A stretch of DNA of 64,000 bases from Palsa-89 sp963824345 (GTDB lineage: Bacteria; Acidobacteriota; Terriglobia; Bryobacterales; Bryobacteraceae). Positions within the stretch are counted from its first letter, which is position 1, and every line of letters starts with the position of its first letter. Below, piece by piece: positions 54,126 to 62,200 of the stretch. The translations under genes were made by a program, and so were the position numbers. A model generated the notes under the pieces. That model saw nothing but the letters and a program-made list of their open reading frames with translations, was not told the DNA's origin and did not search any database. The stretch covers positions 372,001-436,000 of the forward strand of contig CAWGOZ010000006.1 in NCBI GenBank assembly GCA_963824345.1. Reading direction: 5' to 3'.

Positions 54126-54778
54126 TGGAATGCGGGCGTGGCCTGATCGAGCATGGCCCGCACTGCCTGCACAATCTCCGGCGCCGCCGTGTCTGGCGAT
54201 CCGGCGTTAAACGGCGGCTGCGGATCGTATTCCATCGCAAGCTGTGTCTCTTTGGCCGCATCGGCTCCCCGCAGCTCGGCGAGCAGAGTCAAGCCGAAGT
54301 CAATACCTGCCGTAACGCCGCCGCCGGTGAAGCGGTTTCGATCGGCTACTACGCGGGCCTTCACGGGCTCCGCTCCGAACTGGCTCAACGCGTCGCGGAG
54401 GGCCCAGTGACAGGTGGCCTGATAGCCTTGGAGCAAGCCAGCCGCGCCGAGAATCAGCGAACCGCTGCAGACCGAAGTAATGTAACGGGCTTCGCGGGCG
54501 GCATGTTTCAGGAATTCGATCAACTCAGGATCTTTCATTGCGTCGAATGTGCCAAAGCCGCCGGGCACAAATAGCACGTCCAGCTTCGCGGGGCAATCGC
54601 GAAGCGCCGTGGTGGGAAGCATCTTGAAAGAGCCACTATCGGAGGCAACCGGTTCCAGGGACTTCCACAGTAAGTGAATCTTGGAATGCATCGAGAAAAC
54701 GGTGAGCGGGCCCACCAGATCGAGCATCGTAAATCCGGGAAACAGGAGCATTCCTATTTCGAGAGGTTTCTGAGTCAT
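54122..54778 (-). CDS. DJ-1/PfpI family protein (isonitrile hydratase-like)
   Basis: The 218-residue protein has a glutamine-amidotransferase-like fold. The nucleophile is in SVCSGSLILGAAGLL, with DLVGPLTVFS and DVLFVPGGFGTFDAM upstream. This text matches the isonitrile hydratase group of DJ-1 proteins. It overlaps both neighbours by 4 bases and is probably under control of the adjacent TetR regulator. Confidence 0.85.
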   Translation of the reverse strand: MTQKPLEIGMLLFPGFTMLDLVGPLTVFSMHSKIHLLWKSLEPVASDSGSFKMLPTTALRDCPAKLDVLFVPGGFGTFDAMKDPELIEFLKHAAREARYITSVCSGSLILGAAGLLQGYQATCHWALRDALSQFGAEPVKARVVADRNRFTGGGVTAGIDFGLTLLAELRGADAAKETQLAMEYDPQPPFNAGSPDTAAPEIVQAVRAMLDQATPAFQ

Positions 54779-55386
54779 GTCTTACGTCCTTTCTTTTCCG
54801 GGAGTGATCTTGCCAGCAGAGATTCAAACGCCAACGCGGCCCGGCGGTCCGCATCGGGGGATTTCAGGAAACGTTGCGCGGCGTGGTGACTTAGATAGAT
54901 GCCACAGAGCTCCCACACGAATTGGACCGCATCCAGATTGGCCCGGAGATGCCCCAGCGATCGCGCCTCCAGAACGGTCTTGGTGAGCAGACCGCGCCAC
55001 GCGGCTTCCATTTCCAAAATTTTGTCGCGCACCGGACCTTCCACGTCGTCAAACTCAAACAGGCCGGCCGCGACCGGGCACCCGCCCGGCAAGCCGGCGC
55101 GCGGCGCCCAGCCAAACCAATTTTTCACCAGAGCCTTCAGGCGAGGAAGTCCAGCGGGCTTCACCATGGACGGCGCGATGATGTGCGCCGCTCCCACTTC
55201 CGCGGTGTGCTCCAGCAGGCGAATCTGCACTTCCTCTTTCGACCGAAAGTGCGCGAAAAGGCCGCTCTTGGACATGCCCACCTGATCGGCCAGCACGCCG
55301 AGCGTCACGCCTTCCAGGCCCGACTGGCTCATCAGGGCGACTCCCCGATCAAGAATCCGCCGGCGAGTGGAGACCGCATTTCCCAT
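54775..55386 (-). CDS. TetR-family transcriptional regulator
   Basis: The 203-residue repressor has an N-terminal helix-turn-helix (TRRRILDRGVALMSQSGLEG, then LADQVGMSKSGLFAHFRSKE) and a C-terminal ligand domain. The start at 55386 gives the usual N-terminus. A palindromic operator lies 14 bases upstream, so it probably represses itself and the two genes that follow. The inducer is unknown. Confidence 0.88.
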   Translation of the reverse strand: MGNAVSTRRRILDRGVALMSQSGLEGVTLGVLADQVGMSKSGLFAHFRSKEEVQIRLLEHTAEVGAAHIIAPSMVKPAGLPRLKALVKNWFGWAPRAGLPGGCPVAAGLFEFDDVEGPVRDKILEMEAAWRGLLTKTVLEARSLGHLRANLDAVQFVWELCGIYLSHHAAQRFLKSPDADRRAALAFESLLARSLPEKKGRKT

Positions 55387-55400
55387 GGCGGAATAATAGC

Positions 55401-55412
55401 ACGACCGGTCGT
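55401..55412. promoter_or_regulatory. TetR-type operator palindrome
   Basis: ACGACCGGTCGT is a perfect 12-base palindrome upstream of the TetR gene, the usual place and form of an autoregulatory operator. Confidence 0.55.
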
Positions 55413-55459
55413 TTTTCGTCAAGAACAAATCTCAATCTCAGCCGGAAGGTCAGTCCGCG

Positions 55460-56278
55460 TTAGCCTGGCGCGGAGCCGCCCAGCATCCTGGCCAAGTCCA
55501 ATTCGGCGTCTCGGGTCTGCAATCCGCGTTTGAAAGCCGCTTGGATCAGGTCTTGCGCCTCGGGGTTGCGCAATCCCACTCCAAAAACCTCGGAGTCACG
55601 GCGGAAGTCCTCGGCCGGCGCGAGCGCAATCGCATTGACCCGATCTTTGATTGCGACGTGGCCCGCAGCCGGGAAGCTGGCGATTCGAAGAGCCAGCAAT
55701 CTGACGAACTCACTAAGTTCCCCGGCGGGCAAAGCTCGATTGATCCAGCCGTAGCGCTCAGCTGCGTCGGCATTGTAATCCTCGGCACTCAACATGACCT
55801 CAAGCGCTCGGGCGCGTCCCATCAGGCGAGTGAGGTGTTGGACCCCACCCGTGCCGGGGATCACGCCGAAGGACGGCTCGAATTGACCGAACACAGCCGA
55901 CTCGCGCGCGGCGAAGCGCATGTCGCATGCGAGTACAAACTCGCTGCCGATGCCGCGTACGCGGCCCTCGATTTGAGCGATCGTGACGAGGCGGCTTGCG
56001 CTCAGGTGGTGGAACAGGAGGCCGACCGACTTTTCGTCCAGCTTCGCGGCCTCCTCCTTTAGCTCTTTGACCCGTGTCAAATCGACGTGGGAGATGAAAA
56101 AGTCCCGGTCCGCGCTCTTGAATACGAGCACACGGACGGATGGCTCGGCCTCAGCTTGATGAATGAGGGAGCCCAGATCGCGGGCCAATTCCGGCCCGAA
56201 AAGATTCATGGGTGGGGCCGCGATTTCCACAAATAGCGCGGCCCCCTCCTTTCGTATAGCGAGCGTCTCGAAAGTCAT
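55460..56278 (-). CDS. enoyl-CoA hydratase / isomerase family protein
   Basis: The 272-residue crotonase-fold enzyme has an oxyanion hole region in IAQIEGRVRGIGSEFVLACD and active-site text FGQFEPSFGVIPGTGGVQHL. It acts on an acyl-CoA. The start at 56278 has AAGGAGA just upstream. It lies behind the epoxide hydrolase gene in the same direction, only 33 bases away, so the two may serve one catabolic route. Confidence 0.85.
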   Translation of the reverse strand: MTFETLAIRKEGAALFVEIAAPPMNLFGPELARDLGSLIHQAEAEPSVRVLVFKSADRDFFISHVDLTRVKELKEEAAKLDEKSVGLLFHHLSASRLVTIAQIEGRVRGIGSEFVLACDMRFAARESAVFGQFEPSFGVIPGTGGVQHLTRLMGRARALEVMLSAEDYNADAAERYGWINRALPAGELSEFVRLLALRIASFPAAGHVAIKDRVNAIALAPAEDFRRDSEVFGVGLRNPEAQDLIQAAFKRGLQTRDAELDLARMLGGSAPG

Positions 56279-56311
56279 GGGATCTCCTTGTGCGGTGCCT
56301 TTCGTTTCCAA

Positions 56312-57538
56312 CTAGCGGAGTCCTCTGAAGCCCGCACGAACCTCTTCTGAAAAGAGCTTCGGCTGTTCCCAGGCCGCGAAGTGGCCGCCCTTCTCCACCT
56401 TGTTGTAATGGATCAGTTTGGGATACGCCCGCTCCGCCCAGCTCCGCGGAGCAGGATAGAGTTCGTCCGGGAAAACGCTCACGGCCGTCGGGACCACGAC
56501 GCCTTTGACGGCGAAGAACGACGCCCCCTTGTTCTCCCAATAGAGACGGGCGCCTGAGAGCGCCGTATTCGTCAACCAAGTGAGCGTGATGTTGTCGAGG
56601 ACGTCGTCGCGTGTCAGGCCTTCGGTTCCTCCGGCGAAAACACGTGCGATCATCTCGTAGCTGCGTGCGTCATGATCGAGGAAATAAGCCGCCAGGCCGA
56701 CCGGTGAGTCCGCGATTCCGTACAGCGTCTGCGGTCGCAACCCCATCTGGAAGCCGTAGCCGATGCCCTTCGCATAGACGAAGCTCAGCCGCTCGTAAGC
56801 GAGCTTCTCGTCGGCCGAGAGATTCGCCGGCGCCGGCTTGCCGGAAAAGGCCAGCCCGTCGATGTCGAGCGGAATCACGTTAGGCATGTTGGTGTGAATG
56901 CCCAGCAATTCCGGTGGCGCCTGCACGCCCATCAGCTCGGTGACGATCGCACCCCAATCGCCACCCTGCGCCACGAACTTCGTGTATCCCAGGCGCTTCA
57001 TCAGCACGGTCCAGGCGCGAGCGATGTGGGCGGGGTCCCAACCCGTCGTGGTCGGCTTGCCGGAGAAACCGTAGCCGGGCATCGACGGAATCACGACATC
57101 GAACGCGTCGGATGCTTTTCCGCCGTGTGCGGTGGGATTGGTCAGCGGATCGATGATCTTCATCTGTTCGGTGATCGAGCCGGGCCATCCGTGCGTGACG
57201 ATCAGCGGCAACGCATTTTCGTGTTTCGAGCGGACGTGAATGAAGTGAATGTCCAGCCCATCGATCTCGGTCAGGAACTGCGGCAGGGCGTTCATTTTTG
57301 CCTCGATCTTGCGCCAGTCATACTCCGTCGCCCAATAGCGCGCCAGCGCCTGCATGGTCGCGAGTTGCACGCCTTGCGTCGCATCCTCGACGGTTTCTCG
57401 TTCAGGAAACTTCGTCGCGTTGATGCGCCGTCGCAATTCGGTCAGTTCGGTTTCCGGAACATTCACATGGAATGGGCGAATGGTGGTTTTGTCAGAGGCT
57501 TGATCGGTGCCTCGTTGAGTGGCAGTAGCTTGGGTCAT
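56312..57538 (-). CDS. epoxide hydrolase (EHN domain)
   Basis: In this 408-residue protein an N-terminal EHN domain (RPFHVNVPETELTELRRRIN) precedes the hydrolase. The oxyanion text is HGWPGS, the nucleophile Asp lies in FVAQGGDWGAIVTELMG and the C-terminal His in EKGGHFAAWEQPKLF. It opens epoxides to diols. The start at 57538 has an AGGAGC box. A sigma-54 promoter candidate lies about 58 bases upstream. Confidence 0.88.
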   Translation of the reverse strand: MTQATATQRGTDQASDKTTIRPFHVNVPETELTELRRRINATKFPERETVEDATQGVQLATMQALARYWATEYDWRKIEAKMNALPQFLTEIDGLDIHFIHVRSKHENALPLIVTHGWPGSITEQMKIIDPLTNPTAHGGKASDAFDVVIPSMPGYGFSGKPTTTGWDPAHIARAWTVLMKRLGYTKFVAQGGDWGAIVTELMGVQAPPELLGIHTNMPNVIPLDIDGLAFSGKPAPANLSADEKLAYERLSFVYAKGIGYGFQMGLRPQTLYGIADSPVGLAAYFLDHDARSYEMIARVFAGGTEGLTRDDVLDNITLTWLTNTALSGARLYWENKGASFFAVKGVVVPTAVSVFPDELYPAPRSWAERAYPKLIHYNKVEKGGHFAAWEQPKLFSEEVRAGFRGLR

Positions 57539-57595
57539 TGTCGTGTTGCTCCTTTTAAAGTTGATTCCCCGTTCTCGGGGTACGCCTCTCATAAA

Positions 57596-57611
57596 GGCAA
57601 TCTGGGAACCA
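57596..57611 (-). promoter_or_regulatory. sigma-54 (-24/-12) promoter candidate
   Basis: On the minus strand TGGTTCCCAGATTGCC has GG and GC at the required 10-base spacing (TGG-N8-TTGC). It lies in the gap between the sigma-54 activator gene and the epoxide hydrolase gene. Transcription would start near 57585. Confidence 0.6.
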
Positions 57612-57701
57612 CACATAACTCATTGAAAAAGAAATAGATAGACGTGCTTGCGCGGTTGCGAATTTGGCGAATGCGGCGAATGTGGTGATTCTGGCGAGGA
57701 T

Positions 57702-59837
57702 TTAGCCAAACTTGAATTGGCTCTTGCGAATCTTCAGGGCTCTGATCTTGTGTTCCAGCGTCGAGGGCGGAATCTGAAGCTTGGCCGCAGCTCCGGACGG
57801 CCCGGAGACGCGGCCTCGGCTCGCGGCCAGCGCGGCCTCAATAATATCTCGCTCAGTCCGCGGCTCCGCCCTTCGCAACGGCACCGGCGTTGCAACTCGC
57901 GAGGTCACCTGCGGCGATTCGTGGGAGATCCATACATCGTCGACGGCAAACACGTCACCTGAACTCAGGATCACCGACCGTTCAATAACATTCTGTAACT
58001 CGCGAATATTGCCCGGCCAGTCGTATGCCTGCAACCGCTCCAGGGTCCTCTTCTCGATGGTGCGGATGCTTTTTCCAGCCTTCTTGGCGTAGCGCTGGAC
58101 GAAGTACTCGACCAACATCAATATGTCATCTTTACGTTCTCGAAGCGGTGGCGTTTCGATGGGGAATACGTTGAGGCGATAGTAGAGGTCTTCACGGAAC
58201 CTTCCGTCCGCTATGGCGGTTCTCAGGTCCCGATGGGTGGCAGCAATGACGCGAACGTCGACGTGGATCGGTTGGGTCCCCCCGACTCGCTCGAATTGCC
58301 GCTCCTGCAGGACCCTCAAGAGTGCGACCTGCGTATCGGGCGGAATGTCACCGACTTCATCCAGGAAGATGGTGCCGCCATCCGCCAATTCAAAGCGCCC
58401 GACGCGCCGCTGCATCGCTCCGGTGAAGGATCCTTTCTCATGGCCGAACAATTCCGAGGAGATCAGTCCAGGCGCCAGCGCGGCGCAGTTCACACTGACG
58501 AAGGCGCGGCCGGATCTCTGCGATCGCTTGTGGACGGCGCGGGCGAACAGCTCCTTGCCCGTGCCCGTCTCGCCCGAGATCAACACCGTGGAGTCTGTGG
58601 GAGCTACCTTGGCGACACGGGAAAGAACAGTCTGCAGCGTGTTTGAGGAACCGACAATTTCCTCGAACATCGATACCCGATCCACTTCGTCCCGCAACGC
58701 CAGGTTTTCGCGTTGGAGTCGATCCTTGAGCGCGCGTATCTCGGCTTCGCGCTCCTGAAGCTCACGATAAAGGCGGGTAGTCTCGAGTAACAATTCCTGG
58801 CTCGCGGCTAGCCTCTGGCGTTCGAGTTCCGCTTGCATCCGCAGCCGGTCTTCGCGCTCGCTGGCCAATCCGATAGCGATTTGTTCGGCGATCCGGCGAA
58901 CGAATTCGCGGTAGGTGTCGTCAAACGCGCGCCCCGGATGGATTCCCAGTACCAGGAACGCCGCCGCCTCCTCATGCCCGCGCAAGCGGATCGGTAGAAC
59001 CGTGGCTCTCTGTGGAGGGAAGGACCAGCCTGGAATTGACAACGCCGATGCGCGCTCTCCCAGTTCCGCCACGAGGCAATCCTCCGACAATGCGGCATCG
59101 AATTGCCAGATACTCTCGCCCTTGCAGTCGATGACCGGCGGATGCAAGTCGTCGCCCGCTTCCGCGCTCACGCTCGCCAGAAGCGCTTGGCGCTCGACCG
59201 GCAGATACTCGTAGAGAAATGCGAACGGGACGCTCGCTCGATGTTGGCCGAGGGTTTCCGCGCTGACGCGCCAAACCTCCTCCTCACGTCCTGCTTCAGC
59301 CATCCGCGACGCCAAATCACGGAGCACCTGCCTGCGTCGATCTTCGATCACCCGTTCCGTCATATCCAGAACCGTAGTGAAGACGCCGCCCACACTAGCG
59401 TCGTCGTCCCGAATCGGGCTGTACGAAAAGGAGAAATAACATTCCTCGAGGTAGTTGTTACGGTAGACCGTGAACATCTGGCCGGCGAGATCGCTGGCCT
59501 CCTGACCGTGCGACATAACCCGGTCGAACCGTGGTCCCAAGAAATCCCACGTCTCGGGGAGCACCTCGCGTATGGCGCAGCCTAAGGCTGCTGGATGCTT
59601 TTTCCCGATCAGCGGTCGATACGGGTCGTTATACAGCATCGTGTAGGCCGGACCCCAGCAAACGAGCATTGGATACCCAGAGCCAAGCATGACGCGGACG
59701 CAGGCTCGCAGCGATTGCGGCCACTGCTCTAAGGGGCCCAAAACCGTTGCCGACCAGTCGAGGGCGCGCATCCTTGCGCCCATCTCGCCGCCTCCGGCGA
59801 ACACTGATTCGATCAACCGCGTTTTGGTGAGATCCAT
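57702..59837 (-). CDS. sigma-54-dependent activator with PAS and GAF domains
   Basis: The 711-residue protein has a PAS-like region (about 25-165), a GAF-like region (170-325), a coiled coil (330-390) and an AAA+ domain. The AAA+ domain has Walker A GETGTGKE (422-429), the sigma-54 contact motif GSFTGA (469-474, the S variant of GAFTGA) and Walker B FLDEVGDI. A Fis-like HTH ends the protein. The start at 59837 follows GAGGG. It probably controls the adjacent sigma-54 promoter of the epoxide hydrolase operon. The sensed signal is unknown. Confidence 0.85.
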   Translation of the reverse strand: MDLTKTRLIESVFAGGGEMGARMRALDWSATVLGPLEQWPQSLRACVRVMLGSGYPMLVCWGPAYTMLYNDPYRPLIGKKHPAALGCAIREVLPETWDFLGPRFDRVMSHGQEASDLAGQMFTVYRNNYLEECYFSFSYSPIRDDDASVGGVFTTVLDMTERVIEDRRRQVLRDLASRMAEAGREEEVWRVSAETLGQHRASVPFAFLYEYLPVERQALLASVSAEAGDDLHPPVIDCKGESIWQFDAALSEDCLVAELGERASALSIPGWSFPPQRATVLPIRLRGHEEAAAFLVLGIHPGRAFDDTYREFVRRIAEQIAIGLASEREDRLRMQAELERQRLAASQELLLETTRLYRELQEREAEIRALKDRLQRENLALRDEVDRVSMFEEIVGSSNTLQTVLSRVAKVAPTDSTVLISGETGTGKELFARAVHKRSQRSGRAFVSVNCAALAPGLISSELFGHEKGSFTGAMQRRVGRFELADGGTIFLDEVGDIPPDTQVALLRVLQERQFERVGGTQPIHVDVRVIAATHRDLRTAIADGRFREDLYYRLNVFPIETPPLRERKDDILMLVEYFVQRYAKKAGKSIRTIEKRTLERLQAYDWPGNIRELQNVIERSVILSSGDVFAVDDVWISHESPQVTSRVATPVPLRRAEPRTERDIIEAALAASRGRVSGPSGAAAKLQIPPSTLEHKIRALKIRKSQFKFG

Positions 59838-60196
59838 GGCGGAATCCCTCGATCCGGCAACGGCACCATCAGACGTGCACAACCGAATAGATCCATTTTC
59901 GCTCGTCATCAGCGCAATTGTTGGAGGTCGCCGCCAACGAGTGTCGGCCCTTGGCATCTCAAACTGGCAGCCGTTCGTGCTATAAAACAATGAGGATCGA
60001 AATTGTTGTGGCTGTGGAAAACTTGCGCTGCCCCTCGGATATCCCGTCCAACCTCGTGTCAACGCGATACTTCCATGCAGCCGGCCGCCCACAGGCTTTT
60101 CCACCGGATGATCCACAGCCTATCTCGCTCAAGGCAAGAGGCAAATAAATGGCTTCTTTGAGACACCGCTCGCCTCTACTGTAGAAGGGTTGGTTT
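59838..60196. other. divergent intergenic region with two DnaA-box-like sites
   Basis: About 360 bases between the activator and dnaB genes. TGTGGAAAA at 60013-60021 and TGATCCACA at 60109-60117 each match the DnaA box at 8 of 9 positions. No other gene is visible. The sites may regulate dnaB or be chance. Confidence 0.3.
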
Positions 60197-61579
60197 ATGG
60201 CCGCACCTTCTTCTGACATCGCGCTCGAACGCGGACTTCCCGCCAACCTGGACGCCGAGCGCTTCGTGCTGGGCGCGATCCTGATGGACGACGCGCTGTA
60301 CATCCAGGTAGCCGGGACGCTCGAAGCGGAAGACTTCAGCCAGGAAAAACATCGGCGCATCTTTCTTCGCATGGGCGAGTTGTACCAGCGCGGCGACCGC
60401 ATCGATCGCGTCACCGTCGCCAACGAGCTGATGAAGCAGAACCAGCTCGAATCAGTGGACGGCATCACCTATCTGGTCTCGCTTGACGAAGGCCTGCCGA
60501 CGCTGGCGAATCTGGAAAGCTACGTCGGCATCGTCAAAGACAAAGCCATCCTGCGCCGCATCATCTTTACTTCGCGCGCTCTGATCGACCGCTGCCTCAT
60601 CGGCGAGGAGGAGCCCGATCAGATTCTCGCCAGCGCCGAGGAGAACCTGCTCAAGCTGGGCGACACGCGGGCCGACGACGCGCTGGTGAATCCCAAGCGC
60701 ATCCTGGACGAATTCGAAGGCGGCATCAACGCGTTTCTCGATCCGAGCAAACGCATCAAGGGACTCAGCACCGGCTATCTGAAGCTGGACGAAATGACTG
60801 GCGGGTTGCACGAGGGCGAATTGATCATCCTGGCTGCGCGGCCGTCCATGGGCAAGACGGCTCTGGCGCTGAACATCGCACAGCACGTGGCGGCGTTTCC
60901 CGAAAAGAAGCAGACCGTCGCGGTGTTTTCGCTGGAAATGTCGCGCGAATCGCTGCTCACCCGCATGATCTGCGCGGGCGCTCGGGTGGATCAACAGAAA
61001 TTTCGCGCGGGCTATTTGAATCAGGACGAGCGGCGGCGGCTGGCCCGCACCGCTTCCGAACTGGTGCAAGCTCCGTTATTCATCGACGATACGTCGGGCA
61101 CGCATTTAATGGATATTCATGCGAAACTTCGGCGGCTGAAGGGCGAGCATGGACTATCGCTGGTGGTTATCGACTATCTGCAATTAATGAGCGGCCGCGG
61201 CCGGTTTGAAAATCGCAACCAGGAGATCAGCACCATCTCGCGCGGGCTGAAGCTGCTGGCGAAGGAATTGAAAGTTCCGATGCTGGTGCTTTCGCAATTG
61301 AGCCGCGCGCCGGAAACGCGACCCGGCGATCATCGCCCGCAGTTGAGCGATCTCCGCGAATCCGGCTCCATCGAGCAGGACGCCGATCTGGTGTCGTTCA
61401 TCTTCCGCGAGGAGGTGTATAAGCCCGACCGCGAAGACCTGCGCGGCATGGCCGAGCTACTGTTAGCGAAACAGCGCAATGGTCCCACGGGGCGCGTGAA
61501 TCTGGTGTTCCTGAAGGAATTCACGAAGTTCGAAAATCGAACCAACGATCTGGGCGGTGACGACTCGCTGCCGGAGTAG
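60197..61579 (+). CDS. dnaB: replicative DNA helicase
   Basis: The 460-residue hexameric helicase unwinds DNA at the replication fork. An N-terminal primase-interacting domain (PANLDAERFVLGAILMDDAL) is followed by the RecA-like motor with Walker A AARPSMGKT (213-221), Walker B text LVVIDYLQLMSGRGRFENR and LRESGSIEQDADLV. The length is normal. No intein or insertion is seen. Confidence 0.94.
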   Translation: MAAPSSDIALERGLPANLDAERFVLGAILMDDALYIQVAGTLEAEDFSQEKHRRIFLRMGELYQRGDRIDRVTVANELMKQNQLESVDGITYLVSLDEGLPTLANLESYVGIVKDKAILRRIIFTSRALIDRCLIGEEEPDQILASAEENLLKLGDTRADDALVNPKRILDEFEGGINAFLDPSKRIKGLSTGYLKLDEMTGGLHEGELIILAARPSMGKTALALNIAQHVAAFPEKKQTVAVFSLEMSRESLLTRMICAGARVDQQKFRAGYLNQDERRRLARTASELVQAPLFIDDTSGTHLMDIHAKLRRLKGEHGLSLVVIDYLQLMSGRGRFENRNQEISTISRGLKLLAKELKVPMLVLSQLSRAPETRPGDHRPQLSDLRESGSIEQDADLVSFIFREEVYKPDREDLRGMAELLLAKQRNGPTGRVNLVFLKEFTKFENRTNDLGGDDSLPE

Positions 61580-61602
61580 AATCGGCTTGAGCCACTAACG
61601 AA

Positions 61603-62103
61603 TCAGGCCGTGCGGACGGCGGCGTGACGGAACTTGATGGTGGCAGAAGTGCCTAGCACCAGGAATGCCGCCAACACCACCAACTGCGCGGCCCAGAACG
61701 CCGGCTCGGACCCGGTTGGCGCGAGCGCGTGCAAAGCGGGTACCTTCTCGAAGGACTGCACAACCAATACGAATACATTCAGATACAGCGCCAGAGTAGC
61801 GCCCACCGCATAGATGGTGCGCCACGCGCCGCCCAGATGAAAGGCATAGCGAGCGGCGATCGCGATCGCCAGAACCACCACCGAGATGATTCCCAGCTTG
61901 ATTCCCGGCGTTACTTTTTCAAAAGGAAACATGAACCCGGTGACGCTGGTCAATACGGTGGTTGTGAGGAATAGCGCGGTCCAGCCATCCAGCCTTTTCC
62001 CGCCCACCAGGCCGAACACAACCACGAAACCCGAGAGTATTCCGATCAAGCTGATCGCCACGTGCAGGATGGTGAATGCTTCCAGAGAAAGTCCTAAAGT
62101 CAT
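61603..62103 (-). CDS. small integral membrane protein
   Basis: This 166-residue protein has four to five hydrophobic helices (LHVAISLIGILSGFVVVFGL; LGIISVVVLAIAIAARYAF; VGATLALYLNVFVLVVQS; AAQLVVLAAFLVLGTSA). The VVQSFEKVPALHALAP text recurs in an unnamed bacterial family. The function is unknown. Confidence 0.65.
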   Translation of the reverse strand: MTLGLSLEAFTILHVAISLIGILSGFVVVFGLVGGKRLDGWTALFLTTTVLTSVTGFMFPFEKVTPGIKLGIISVVVLAIAIAARYAFHLGGAWRTIYAVGATLALYLNVFVLVVQSFEKVPALHALAPTGSEPAFWAAQLVVLAAFLVLGTSATIKFRHAAVRTA

Positions 62104-62200
62104 CTTGTGCTCCTTTCGCCTTCCCGCGAGTTTACCACCGTACGCGGGCGGGAAAGCGCGGCCAGGCGGTGGCTAGCCAACTTTGCTATCGTGGGCAACG

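Noticed and set aside
60013..60117. Replication origin before dnaB
   Set aside because: Only two imperfect DnaA-box-like sites, no AT-rich unwinding stretch and no dnaA or dnaN nearby.
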